A stretch of DNA of 64,000 nucleotides from JANQPA01 sp964548175 (GTDB taxonomy: Bacteria > Bacteroidota > Bacteroidia > Chitinophagales > Saprospiraceae): positions 62,001 to 126,000 of the forward strand of contig CAZJQS010000003.1 in assembly GCA_964548175.1 (NCBI GenBank). The letters run 5' to 3'. The notes below the pieces were generated by a model, which was not told the DNA's origin, did no database searches, and saw nothing but the letters and a program-made list of their open reading frames with translations. Below are positions 34,716 to 44,000 of this stretch, piece after piece; the first letter of the stretch is position 1, and the number at the start of each line of letters is the position of its first letter. The position numbers and the translations under genes are program-made.

Positions 34716-37700
34716 TCACCTTCGGCGGACAAAAAACAAGGGGATGACGAATAACAATAAAAACACTGAAAAACTCAAGCCCCCGATCGTTCCGGCTGCC
34801 AGGGCGTACCAGAAAACTTCTTCCTGGCCATACAGCATGAACGGGATCAGCCCAACGATGGTGGACAAAATAGTCAATAGAATGGGCGTCAGCTTATGAT
34901 TGAGGGCTTTGCGGAAAAGGGCTCTTCCGGAGCGAAGAGGTTGTTTTTTCCGAAAACGATCATAATCGCTCACCAGAAGTATCATGCCGTTGACCACCAG
35001 TCCGCTTACCAATAGAAATGATGTATAGCCCCCCTGATCAAAGGGCAAATCGAATAAGTAAAACGTCAAGAATATGCCGATAAAAGAAATCGGGATCAGC
35101 ACCACAATGGCTAACGCCTGCCTGAGAGAATCGAAGTGAATGCTGCAAATAAAAAAGATCAGGACTATGACCAAAAGAATGAGATTATTCAGCTGCTTTT
35201 GTTCGGCGCCGAAAGACCACTGCCGCTGTTTCATGGAATAACCCAGGGGCATTTCCAGCCGCATCTGTTCCATGACTTCTTCCAGGTATTTACTGCCGAA
35301 ACGATGGGAGCCGGTATATTCGAATTCCACCATTTTGATGTATTGCTGATCTTCCTTATGGATGGCGTTGGCGACTTTACGTTTGCCGACCCGGCCTACA
35401 TCAGATAAAACTACGCGGGAAGAATCCACAGAAAATGCCTGGTTTTGCAATTGCCAGAGGTCGCGCTCCTGCTGTTGTCGGCTGATCAAACGGACAGGAG
35501 TACCGTCTGTGCGGGCGAAGGCCAGTTGTCCGGGGCGGTTGAAACTTTCCAGTTCTTTCATTACAGCTACTGAGCCCAGCTGCTGCATGGCCAGACGATC
35601 TTCGCGTAAGTCCAGAAAATATTCATATTGATCTTTGGAAAACCAGTCGTAATTAGCATCGGTATTTACCTCCTGTATGCGCGGATGGATCAGGAGCTTA
35701 TCGGCAAAACGCCGGGCCTGGATCTCGAGGATATCTTTATTATAACCATACATGGCAATCCTGAAACGCGGCGTAGACGCTCCGCCAGAGTTGCTAAAGC
35801 CCTTTCCTACCCCGTAAATATTCCAGTTGGCGCCGCCCATATTCAGACTATAGGCGATAAGCTCGCTTTTTAGTCGATAAGGAAAACTAAGATCATATCC
35901 CTCATTAAAGGAAATGACGACCCGGCCGTTTTGTCCGCCGGTCACCTGAGTGGTGTAGCGGCTGATTTCCTGGGGATATCGATCCAGGTATCGTTCCATT
36001 TGCCGGATGACCTCATTGAGCTGATGAACGGTAGCCCCCTGCGGCATACTTCCGCGCACATGCAATAAAGTCTCGGAAGGCTCACGATAAGCCGAGCCCT
36101 CATAAACGTACCAGTCAAATAATCGCAACGCCCCACCCAACACCCTGTTGACGATCGGTTTGACGTTCTCGACATAGTAGTCGTCTCCTAAGGTTTGGTT
36201 GTACCATTCCCAGTTTTCAACCTGGTTGGGTAATTTGTATACGGGCAAGCCAAAGCCCAGGATGACCAATCCGATCAGCCAAACCCGCCGGCGGACGGCC
36301 CAGTGGAGGTATTTTTCATAGACACGATTGACGAAGACCGTTCTTTCCAGGTTTTTTCTTTTACGAATAGCATGATTTTTATTTAGTACCTGGCTTCGCA
36401 TCATAGCCGGAATAAAAAACAAGGCTACTAAAAGAGAGACGCCCAGATTAATAGCCATGACCTGTGCAAAGCTTAGCAGATTCAGTCGCCACTGGTCGGG
36501 CAGGAAATAAATGACCAGCAGGGTGGCGATGGTGGTCAGCGTGGAAGCCAGCAAAGCCGGGAAAACGCCCAGATTGCGTTGTTTTTCCAGATGATGGATC
36601 ATCACCAGCGTATTGTCGATCATGATGCCGAAGGAAACCGTGATGCCCGCCAGGGCGTACAGGTTGATCTCGATGGAAAGCGCGTAGTAGAAAATGCAAG
36701 CCAGCCCGAGGTTAACGATCAGGCTCAGCAGGACCATCCCGAGGTAGCGGCCGCTGCGATAGATGATCAGTACGAACAATAGCAATACGCCCAGCGACAA
36801 CAGCGTTCGCTGGCGGATCTTAGTCAATTCTTTTTCCAAAAAACTGGTGTTGTCTTCCTCCAGCCGGAGCTGATAGGCCACCGGCAGATCACTTTGCCAT
36901 TCTTCAAGGCGGCTTTTGAGGCGTCCCGCCAGCTCGATAAAATTGGCGTCCGGCTGCGCGTACAACAATAAGCGCACGCTATTTTGCCCATTGATGCGGA
37001 AATACTGCCGGGGAGCTTGTTCGCGAAGTTGCACCACGGCCACATCGCCCAGCCGGATCATTCGGCTGCCGGACTTTTGCAGGGAGATAGAGGGCCAGCG
37101 TTGATTTTCGTCCCCATCGACCAGATTCACGGCGAAAGACCGCTGACCGACCTGGGCGATGCCCAGGCCTTCCCTTTGAAAAGCCTGTCGTAATTTACTG
37201 ATCAGCAGGTCCGTCGTTAATCCGAGTACTTCGAGGCGGCTTTGATCGTAAGTGATGAGCCACTCCAGTTGGTTGCCTCCGGTTACGCTGAAGTAGTCCA
37301 GTCCGTTCTCCATAGCCAGGGCCGGGCCGAGCGTTTTTTCGGCAAAGTTGGAGAGTTCGAAAGGATTGTCTCTTCCGCTGAGCGAATAGATGAGGACGGG
37401 CCGTTCTTCGGAATCTTCCATGGGGCTGTTGAGTTCGAGCACCGGATAAGTGGCGCCCAGTGGCCAATCGGGATAAATTTGGCGGATTTTGGTAGACAGT
37501 TCGAAGCGAAGCAGGTCGACGGATGATTTGGGATCTATTTGGACGGTAATGCTACCCTGGCCGTGCCCTGAGACGGAAGATATTTCGGCTATGCCGCTGA
37601 CCAGTTCGAAGGCGCCCTCCAGCGGTGCGGTCAGGTTTTGTTCGATCATCTCGGGCCCGGCGCCCGGCCAGGAATAGCGGACGGTGATGCTTGTTTTTTG

Positions 37701-37838
37701 CAGGTTGGGTAAATAGCGGAGTGATAGCTGCGGGATAAGCCCGAAGCCCACCACTGTCAGTGCGGAGAATCCGATTAATATGCCGAATACCGGGGAGCGC
37801 ATGGGAGGTAAATTAAGCGAAAATGGAATGCTGTGCAA
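34716..37838 (-). CDS. RND efflux permease (pump 1)
   Basis: 1040 aa from TTG 37838; ATG 37802 is the alternative but would remove the short helix normally found before TM1. Twelve membrane segments in two halves with two large periplasmic loops. Markers: SVSGHGQGSITVQ, TVSFGIMIDNTLVMIHHLEKQR (TM4 proton-relay region), and a second half ending LTPILLTILSTIVGLIPFMLYGQ. The TM4 charged pair of drug pumps (DD) appears here as D-N. Substrate unknown. No adaptor or TolC gene adjoins on this strand. Divergent from the peptide gene at 37989. Confidence 0.88.
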   Translation of the reverse strand: MHSIPFSLNLPPMRSPVFGILIGFSALTVVGFGLIPQLSLRYLPNLQKTSITVRYSWPGAGPEMIEQNLTAPLEGAFELVSGIAEISSVSGHGQGSITVQIDPKSSVDLLRFELSTKIRQIYPDWPLGATYPVLELNSPMEDSEERPVLIYSLSGRDNPFELSNFAEKTLGPALAMENGLDYFSVTGGNQLEWLITYDQSRLEVLGLTTDLLISKLRQAFQREGLGIAQVGQRSFAVNLVDGDENQRWPSISLQKSGSRMIRLGDVAVVQLREQAPRQYFRINGQNSVRLLLYAQPDANFIELAGRLKSRLEEWQSDLPVAYQLRLEEDNTSFLEKELTKIRQRTLLSLGVLLLFVLIIYRSGRYLGMVLLSLIVNLGLACIFYYALSIEINLYALAGITVSFGIMIDNTLVMIHHLEKQRNLGVFPALLASTLTTIATLLVIYFLPDQWRLNLLSFAQVMAINLGVSLLVALFFIPAMMRSQVLNKNHAIRKRKNLERTVFVNRVYEKYLHWAVRRRVWLIGLVILGFGLPVYKLPNQVENWEWYNQTLGDDYYVENVKPIVNRVLGGALRLFDWYVYEGSAYREPSETLLHVRGSMPQGATVHQLNEVIRQMERYLDRYPQEISRYTTQVTGGQNGRVVISFNEGYDLSFPYRLKSELIAYSLNMGGANWNIYGVGKGFSNSGGASTPRFRIAMYGYNKDILEIQARRFADKLLIHPRIQEVNTDANYDWFSKDQYEYFLDLREDRLAMQQLGSVAVMKELESFNRPGQLAFARTDGTPVRLISRQQQERDLWQLQNQAFSVDSSRVVLSDVGRVGKRKVANAIHKEDQQYIKMVEFEYTGSHRFGSKYLEEVMEQMRLEMPLGYSMKQRQWSFGAEQKQLNNLILLVIVLIFFICSIHFDSLRQALAIVVLIPISFIGIFLTFYLFDLPFDQGGYTSFLLVSGLVVNGMILLVSDYDRFRKKQPLRSGRALFRKALNHKLTPILLTILSTIVGLIPFMLYGQEEVFWYALAAGTIGGLSFSVFLLLFVIPLFFVRRR

Positions 37839-37864
37839 GAGGAAAAAAGAGGATGGTTACATTA

Positions 37865-37967
37865 TGTGCAATTATGTGCAACATTTTATTTACAAAAATA
37901 ATAATTTTGTATTGAACGATCGGCCGAAAGTTTAAGGGATTTGCCGAAAACCTTGGAGAGAGTAGGT
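37865..37967 (+). promoter_or_regulatory. Iteron-promoter-leader cassette, copy A
   Basis: Two 10-bp direct repeats, TGTGCAATTA (37865) and TGTGCAACAT (37875), lead to TTTATTTAC and a -7 box TAATTTTG (37902-37909). A leader follows, beginning GGCCGAAAGTTTAAGGGAT and ending CCTTGGAGAGAGTAGGT (37922-37967), shared almost base for base with copy B at 44461. No -33 TTG is present; the repeats sit at its place. It drives the small secreted peptide gene. Confidence 0.65.
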
Positions 37968-37988
37968 TACTGATTTAAATAATTAGCT

Positions 37989-38198
37989 ATGAAAAAGATC
38001 CATTATCTGGGATTATTATTAAGCTTATCCATTTTTGTTGCAGGCTCGAATTTTATTTTTGCACAACAGAGTATTGGTTGTGGCGGTTACAGTGTTTCTT
38101 CTAATCCTGAAAACAATATTGGGCACTGTATGGAATGTCTACAAGGCGGAGATGAGTGTATGGTATTTGGTGGTGGACCTGCATGCTCAGCAATTTAA
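37989..38198 (+). CDS. Small secreted cysteine-rich peptide
   Basis: 69 aa from ATG 37989. A clear signal peptide (MKKIHYLGLLLSLSIFVAGS...IFAQ, cleavage after about residue 25) leaves a 44-residue mature part rich in Gly with five Cys (IGCGGY, GHCMECLQ, DECMVF, PACSAI). Small secreted peptides of this layout, NVEALA-type in Bacteroidota, are often found beside 6-bladed propeller lipoproteins, and the next gene is one. The NVEALA word itself is absent, so the family tie is inference. Base composition is AT-rich like its neighbour. Confidence 0.7.
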   Translation: MKKIHYLGLLLSLSIFVAGSNFIFAQQSIGCGGYSVSSNPENNIGHCMECLQGGDECMVFGGGPACSAI

Positions 38199-38231
38199 GC
38201 CAATCCTTATCTTCACAAAAGTATTGATGGT

Positions 38232-38264
38232 ATCACAGACCTTTCCCTTCGAAGGGTCTGTGAT
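38232..38264 (+). terminator. Hairpin between the peptide gene and the DUF4221-like gene
   Basis: ATCACAGACC (38232-38241) pairs with GGTCTGTGAT (38255-38264), with CTTCG in the loop. No T-run follows, so it may be an attenuator or RNA-stability element that makes the peptide message more abundant than the downstream gene. Function is inferred. Confidence 0.45.
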
Positions 38265-38323
38265 GTAGCTCTGGAAGCATTGTTCTTACATTCTTTTACA
38301 TCATACATTTAACTCTGAGAATA

Positions 38324-39496
38324 ATGAATTTAACAAAAAAAGCTATAATATTCTTATCATTTGTACTGTTTTTTGTTTTTTGCACAAAAGAATCTGAAAC
38401 AGATTATTCTTCAAATAAATATGCTGAAAAAAAAGGCTCTATAGCCTTTCTAGAAGGAGTTAATTTAAAGCCAGATACCCTATTCGACTACAATGCCGTT
38501 AGTAATTATTTTTATTTTGGGGGCCTCGAAAAAGGAGAGATTGTTGTTAAAGTCAGAGATATGATCTACGAATTTGATGAATCTTCAGGCAATGTAGTAA
38601 AAAAGTGGACCTTTCCTATTGAGGGCCCAAACAGGGTAAAAGGCGTACATAAACTTGACTGTATTATAAAGTTCAATGAAGAAAACTACCTAATGACCCA
38701 TCACATGACAGGGGAGATTTATCAGTTAAATGAAAAAGGAGCAAAAGTTCAATTTCAATTGGATTACAGTGGAGATCAAATCAGGACATTCTACAATAGT
38801 TCAATTGTTTTTCCGATTCTCAATGCTCTTGACTCAAATGAGGTGATTCTACCATTAATGAATCACGGAAGATCAAAAAAATTAAGCACGGCTTATGCCT
38901 TCGCAAGATTTAATATACTGAATGAAAAATTCGATGAAATCATAAACTATCCTAATATTTATGATGATTACCATTGGGGAGATCACCCTTACGCCTACAC
39001 TGCAAATATTCAGTACGTCCCCAAAAAGCAAAAATATTTCGTTTCTTTCCCAATTGACCCTAACATTTATATTTATAATGAAACTTTCAAGTATATTGGA
39101 AAGCAATTGGTAAGATCAGAATATATTTCTAGTATTGAACCTTTTCGAAAAGAAAAGCTGTCAATGGACGATATCATAGACTATGCGGAAGACAGAAAGT
39201 ACCTTAGAGGAATGTCTTTCTATATGGGTGCATATTATGATCCCTCCACTGAACTCTACTACCGCATGGTACGAAGAGCCATTAAAAATGATTCTGATGG
39301 GCATGATTATCAGTATTCCTTCATCATCTGCAACTTGGATCTGGAAATTATCGACGAATTGACTATCGACAGTGACCGATATAATATCTTCCAGACTTTT
39401 GTCTGTTCGAAAGGATTAATGCTGCTCAATGAAAGTAAGATGGTCGATGAATCTGAACTTCCATTCGACCGATTAGCAGTAGAGTATCCACTGTAA
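38324..39496 (+). CDS. DUF4221-like (6-bladed propeller) lipoprotein
   Basis: 390 aa. Lipoprotein signal with lipobox VLFFVFC near residue 21. The mature part has beta-propeller character: YFYFGGLEKGEIVVKVRD, YEFDESSGNVVKKWTFPIEGPNRVKGVH, a repeated IYxYNETF pattern and YRMVRRAIKND. The x-F-P-I-EGPN-x-V-x-G stretch is what I associate with DUF4221 and BF3164-type proteins of Bacteroidota. Function unknown, probably a surface or periplasmic binding protein. It follows the Cys-rich peptide by 125 bp in the same direction and shares its low GC content, suggesting a transferred two-gene cassette. Confidence 0.7.
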   Translation: MNLTKKAIIFLSFVLFFVFCTKESETDYSSNKYAEKKGSIAFLEGVNLKPDTLFDYNAVSNYFYFGGLEKGEIVVKVRDMIYEFDESSGNVVKKWTFPIEGPNRVKGVHKLDCIIKFNEENYLMTHHMTGEIYQLNEKGAKVQFQLDYSGDQIRTFYNSSIVFPILNALDSNEVILPLMNHGRSKKLSTAYAFARFNILNEKFDEIINYPNIYDDYHWGDHPYAYTANIQYVPKKQKYFVSFPIDPNIYIYNETFKYIGKQLVRSEYISSIEPFRKEKLSMDDIIDYAEDRKYLRGMSFYMGAYYDPSTELYYRMVRRAIKNDSDGHDYQYSFIICNLDLEIIDELTIDSDRYNIFQTFVCSKGLMLLNESKMVDESELPFDRLAVEYPL

Positions 39497-39782
39497 ATAT
39501 TCTTACCAATAAGGAAGGCCTTTTGATTAGCCTTGAAAACCCTTATGCTCCTGATAACCAATAAGAAGTGCTTTCCTTTGCTTTATTTGAGCTTGATTTA
39601 TAAAATAGGTTATATTCTTCCTGTTTTAGCAACCAACCGGTGGCATATCAACTTGAATAATTGGCCAAAAAGTTTTATTTTAATCATCAATTACTTTTCT
39701 ATACCAGCCCTTCTTTTCCACCCAACCATTTAGCTCAAAACTGTATCTTTATTAATCAATTATTCAACTTCAATAGAATAGT

Positions 39783-39869
39783 ATGAACCCCACAAAATTA
39801 TCACCCAAGACACTTGGTCAGATCGCTAAAGAATACGGTATCCACCGGAATACTTTACGCAACAAGCTT
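39783..39869 (+). pseudogene. Helix-turn-helix gene relic 1 (truncated)
   Basis: From ATG 39783 the sequence codes for MNPTKLSP then QIAKEYGIHRNTLRNKL, a helix-turn-helix of the Fis/homeodomain-like kind, and then loses similarity. The fuller paralog at 44237 continues with KRHGIQLPRGLVMPKD. The 5' flank (TTTATTAATC, A or G, ATTATTCAA before ATGAACCCC) matches relic 2, so the copies are duplicates including upstream DNA. The frame runs on by chance into the next, unrelated lipoprotein relic. Confidence 0.65.
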
Positions 39870-39888
39870 TCTGTAAAGCAAAAATCCT

Positions 39889-40227
39889 ATGAAGAAATTA
39901 CTGTTTTCTTAACATTAATAATATTTTATTCCTGTAATAATGAAAAGGAAAAGTCCATTGCCAATGTGGATACAAAATCCGTCTACAAAAAGATACATGA
40001 CAATATTGATAAGATCAATTTAAAAGTTAACAAATAAAGACTCTATATATTTCATTGAAAGCTATGCCTGCTTACTTTGTGAAGAAAAATTCTGGGCTTA
40101 TTATAGATCATCCAATAAACAACTTAAATTAATACGTAAAATAGAGAATGGCCGGATTAAAAAAAGCCAGGTAATCCAGGAAGATTTGAATAACAAAAAA
40201 AATATTTTTCTTCATCATGAGATTTAA
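39889..40227 (+). pseudogene. Lipoprotein gene with two frameshifts
   Basis: ATG 39889 reads MKKLLF, then a missing base near 39906 shifts the frame; the next frame gives LTLIIFYSCNNEKEKSIAN with a good lipobox and continues to DKINLKVN. An extra A near 40035 shifts again, and the third segment DSIYFIESYACLLCEEKFWAYYR continues to HHEI and TAA at 40225-40227. Corrected, this is a small lipoprotein of about 112 residues with a C-x-x-C. Family unknown. It overlaps the start of the adaptor relic. Confidence 0.65.
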
Positions 40228-40735
40228 TTTCCCCATTTTCATCCTGTTTTCCTTTATTCTTTGCAGCCTCCACTGCTCCTCTGGTGAAGCACCTAATGAC
40301 ATCTCAGAAGCCAACTTTTCCAACAACTCCTCCTCAGCTCCACCCATCGCCGTCAAAACTAAAAAAGCCACCCGTACCACCTTCGCCCTCCAAACCATCA
40401 CTACCGGCAAATTATAAGCCGCACAGCAGGCCGAGATCCAGTTCCGCGCCGGAGGGGTACTAAAGCCCCTGCCCATCGAGGAAGGACAGTACGTCAAAAA
40501 AGGCCAACTACTGGCTGCCATCAACGATACCCTGCTCCAATTCCAACTCATCCAGGCGCAATTGTCCCTGCAAGACGCCATCTCCCAGAAGCAAGACCTG
40601 ATCGTGGCCAGGGGCGGGCGCGCAGGCGTGGATACCTCCATCGCCGTCGGCGAAGGCGTAGAAGCTGGCGACCTGGTGATCTATGAAGGAAACCTCAATC
40701 TAGCACATGACGCTGAAGTAAAGATTGAACAGTAA
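40217..40735 (+). pseudogene. RND efflux adaptor (membrane fusion protein), gutted
   Basis: The frame opens with a lipoprotein signal (IFILFSFILCSLHC), then KKATRTTFALQTITTGKL and a TAA (40415-40417) where GAA (Glu) would be expected. The same frame continues AAQQAEIQFRAGGV, EEGQYVKKGQLLAAINDT and a coiled-coil start (IQAQLSLQDAISQKQ), the biotinyl-lipoyl and hairpin region of HlyD/AcrA adaptors. After ARGG it jumps directly to AVGEGVEAGDLVIYEG and VKIEQ, the normal C-terminus. About 200 middle codons are missing. One nonsense codon plus one large deletion: not functional. It sits 283 bp before the RND permease it would have served. Confidence 0.85.
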
Positions 40736-40824
40736 ATTTTAGATATTACTAATCAATGTGGGATGCTGAATCCCCTCTAGGATCGAGCATTGATTGATTG
40801 TATTTCAATTTCAAAGAAATTAAT

Positions 40825-40890
40825 CACCGCTAAGACGCAAAGAGGCGCGAAGCTTATAAATCTTAGCGTCTTCTTAGCGCCTTAGCGGTG
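40825..40890. repeat. Imperfect hairpin of the CACCGCTAAGACGC type
   Basis: CACCGCTAAGACGCAAAGAG (from 40825) pairs imperfectly with the stretch CTTCTTAGCGCCTTAGCGGTG that ends at 40890, around a short AT loop. It lies in the 283-bp gap between the adaptor relic and the RND permease gene; the rest of the gap shows nothing I can name. Confidence 0.6.
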
Positions 40891-41018
40891 AGGAAAATAT
40901 TGGTATTCAAAGCACGATAGTAAAGGTGAGACAGCATCCCAGCATCGTTCATACACCGAAGGTGAATGAACAAGCATCTCACATTGATAAGTACATCACT
41001 CATTGACCAGAACCAGTT

Positions 41019-44000
41019 ATGCTGAATTTTTTAGTCAAACGTCCTGTCGCAGTTCTTATGACCTTCCTCGGCGCCATCATTCTGGGCTTCATCGTCGGGC
41101 AGGTCATCCCCGTATCGCTGCTGCCGGACATCCCCATCCCGCGCATGTCCGTACAGATCAGCTATCCCAATACTTCCGCCCGGGAACTAGAGAAAACCGT
41201 GGTCGCTCCGATACGCAATCAGCTGCTCCAACTCAGTCACCTCGACGACCTCAGCAGCCGCACTGCCAACGGGCAGGCCACCATCGAGCTGTTCTTCGAT
41301 TACGGAACGAACACTGACCTGGCCTTCATAGAGGTCAACGAAAAAATCGACCAGATCATGGGCCGACTGCCGCGCGACCTGGAACGGCCCCGCGTGCTCA
41401 AAACTAACGTGGCCGATATTCCGGTATTCTATCTCAGCGTAGTCCCCGAACGCCTCCAGCAGCTCGACCGAGCTACAGCACAACAATACCTGCTCGAACT
41501 GAGCGACTTCTGCCGCAGCGTCCTCAAACGCAGGATGGAGCAATTGGAGGAGATCGCTTTCGTCGACATCAGCGGGCTCGCTTTCCCGGAAGTACGCGTA
41601 CTGCCCAACCCCAGCATCTTGCAAAGCCTCGATATGAGCGAACAGCAACTCGCGGACATCCTCGCACAAAACAACATAAGCCTGGGCAGCATACTCATAC
41701 AAGACGGGCATTACCAATACAACCTCCAACTCACCACCCGCCTTTCGAGCCCCGCAGCGATCCAGGACATTTACTTCCGGCAGAGCGGCCGCCTCCTGCA
41801 GCTTAAAGACGTGGCCGATATCGAGCTGATCCCGCAGGCAGAGATGGGCGAATACCAGTACCAAGGGCGGCGGGCCATCCTCTTTTCCGTACGCAAAAAA
41901 GCCGACGCCCGACTGTTTGGCTTAAAAAACAATTTCGATATCCTGCTCGAATCCTTCAAAGAAGACTATCCCGAACTCGACTTCTACATCAGCAACGACC
42001 AGACCCGACTACTGCAGGTATCGGTCGACAACCTGCTCAGCAGCCTGTACTACGGCGCCTTTTTTGCCTTCGTGGTGCTCTTCCTCTTTTTCCGGGAATG
42101 GCGCTCGCCCGTCCTCATCGGCATCGCCGTGCCCATCGCATTGATCATCTCTTTGCTTGGATTTTATGCCTTAAATATTTCGGTAAACACCATTTCGCTT
42201 TCGGGCCTCATCCTGGGAGTCGGTTTGATGATCGACAACTCCATCATCGTCATCGACAACATCCGGCAGCAGCGGCGATTGGGTCTGTCGCTTACAGAGG
42301 CTTGTGTGGTGGGGGGAAACGAGGTGATCCGGCCCCTGCTGAGCTCGGCCCTGACCACCTGCGCCGTGTTTTTCCCGCTGATCTTTTTGAGCGGAACCTC
42401 CGGCGCCCTGTTTTACGATCAGGCCATATCCATATCGGTGGCCCTGGGCGCTTCCCTGATCACGGCCTTTATTTTACTGCCCACCCTCACCCGCATACTG
42501 GAAAAGAAAAAAAGCGTCCGCTCCGAGAGCCGGGAAGAATGGCTGCAGCGGGCCAATCGCTCGCTCTACGCCCGCTCGGTAGATCCGCTGTTGAAACACT
42601 ATTGGGTTGTTTTGTTGTTGTTCCCGCTCCTCCTGTGGCTGGCCTATCGCGGCTTTCAGAGCACGCCGCAGGAGGCCTTCCCCGAGATCAGCCGGGAGGG
42701 CCTGCTCACCAGCATCGACTGGAACGAACCCATACAACTGGAAGAAAACAAACAACGGATAGACGAGCTGTTGTTAGAACTCAAGGTCGATTCGATCACC
42801 TCCTCCGCCCTTATCGGCGAGCAGCAGTTTGTGCTCCGGCAGGAGGCCAAAAGCGTCAATGAAGCCGAAGTCTGGCTTTTTATCGACCAGGCGGATCAAC
42901 TGGCCCCTTTGAATGAAGAGATCCGACGCTGGTTTTCCGTCCATTATCCGCAGGCCCAGGTCAGCAGTGAGCCGATCAAAACCTTGTTTGACGAAATTTT
43001 CAGCACCCAGCGCCCTTATCTCATCGCCCACATCAAATCGAACCGGGATCAATCCACGCCCACGGCCGAAGAGATCGGGCCGCTCTTGTCCCGGCTCGAC
43101 CAGGCCGGCATTCCGTATGTGATCCCGCCGCAGGACATCCAGTACCAGGTGCGCATCCTGCAGGAAAAGGCCTTGCTGTACGATGTGGCTTATGAGACGA
43201 TCTATAGTCAGTTAAAAACCCTGTTCAACCTCAACGAGGTGGGCAGCATTAAGGCCTCCGACCTGCTTGTACCCATCATCCTGGGCAGCGAGCGGCAGGA
43301 TTTTCAGGCCCTCCTCCGCCGGGCCCGGGTGCGGAGCCGGCAGGGGCGCGAACTTCCCCTCAGCAACTTCATCGAGATCAGCCGCAGCCAGGATTACAAA
43401 TACCTGACGGCCACCAGCCGGGGCGCTTCTTTCGAAATCCGTTTTCCGGAAGAGAGGGACAGTTTACAGGAGCAGGTCAAAGCGCAGGTCCGCCAAACCG
43501 GCGGGCTCACGGCCGGCTTCTCCGGGCAGGTGTTTGACGATGCCCGCAGCGTCCGGGAACTGTTGTGGATACTGCTCGTTTCGCTGGCCCTGCTGTACCT
43601 GATCCTCTCGGCCCAGTTCGAATCCTTGTTACAGCCCCTCATTGTCATGCTCACGGTGCCGATTGGGCTGGCCGGCGCGATAGGGCTGCTCTATTGGACG
43701 GGCCAGTCGATCAACCTGGTGTCCATCATCGGTATGATCGTCATGTCGGGCATCGTGGTCAATGACGCCATCCTGAAGGTGGACATGATGAACCGCCTGT
43801 CGCGTGAATATGGTTTGATCGACGCGATCCACGGGGCCGGGCAGCGGCGTCTCCGCCCCATCCTGATGACCTCGCTGACGACCATGCTGGCCTTGACGCC
43901 AATTCTGTTCTCGGAAGGTTTGGGCGCGGAATTGCAGCGCCCCCTGGCTTATGCCGTGATTGGTGGCCTGGTGAGCGGGACGGCGGCGAGTTTGTATTTT

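Noticed and set aside
39533..39733. A 66-residue frame between the DUF4221-like gene and HTH relic 1
   Set aside because: AT-rich with no signal or domain, and part of it lies in the upstream flank that relic 1 shares with relic 2.
39783..40037. An 84-residue protein joining a helix-turn-helix to a hydrophobic lipobox region
   Set aside because: The two parts belong to different broken genes; the join is produced by an indel and both parts match better in corrected frames.
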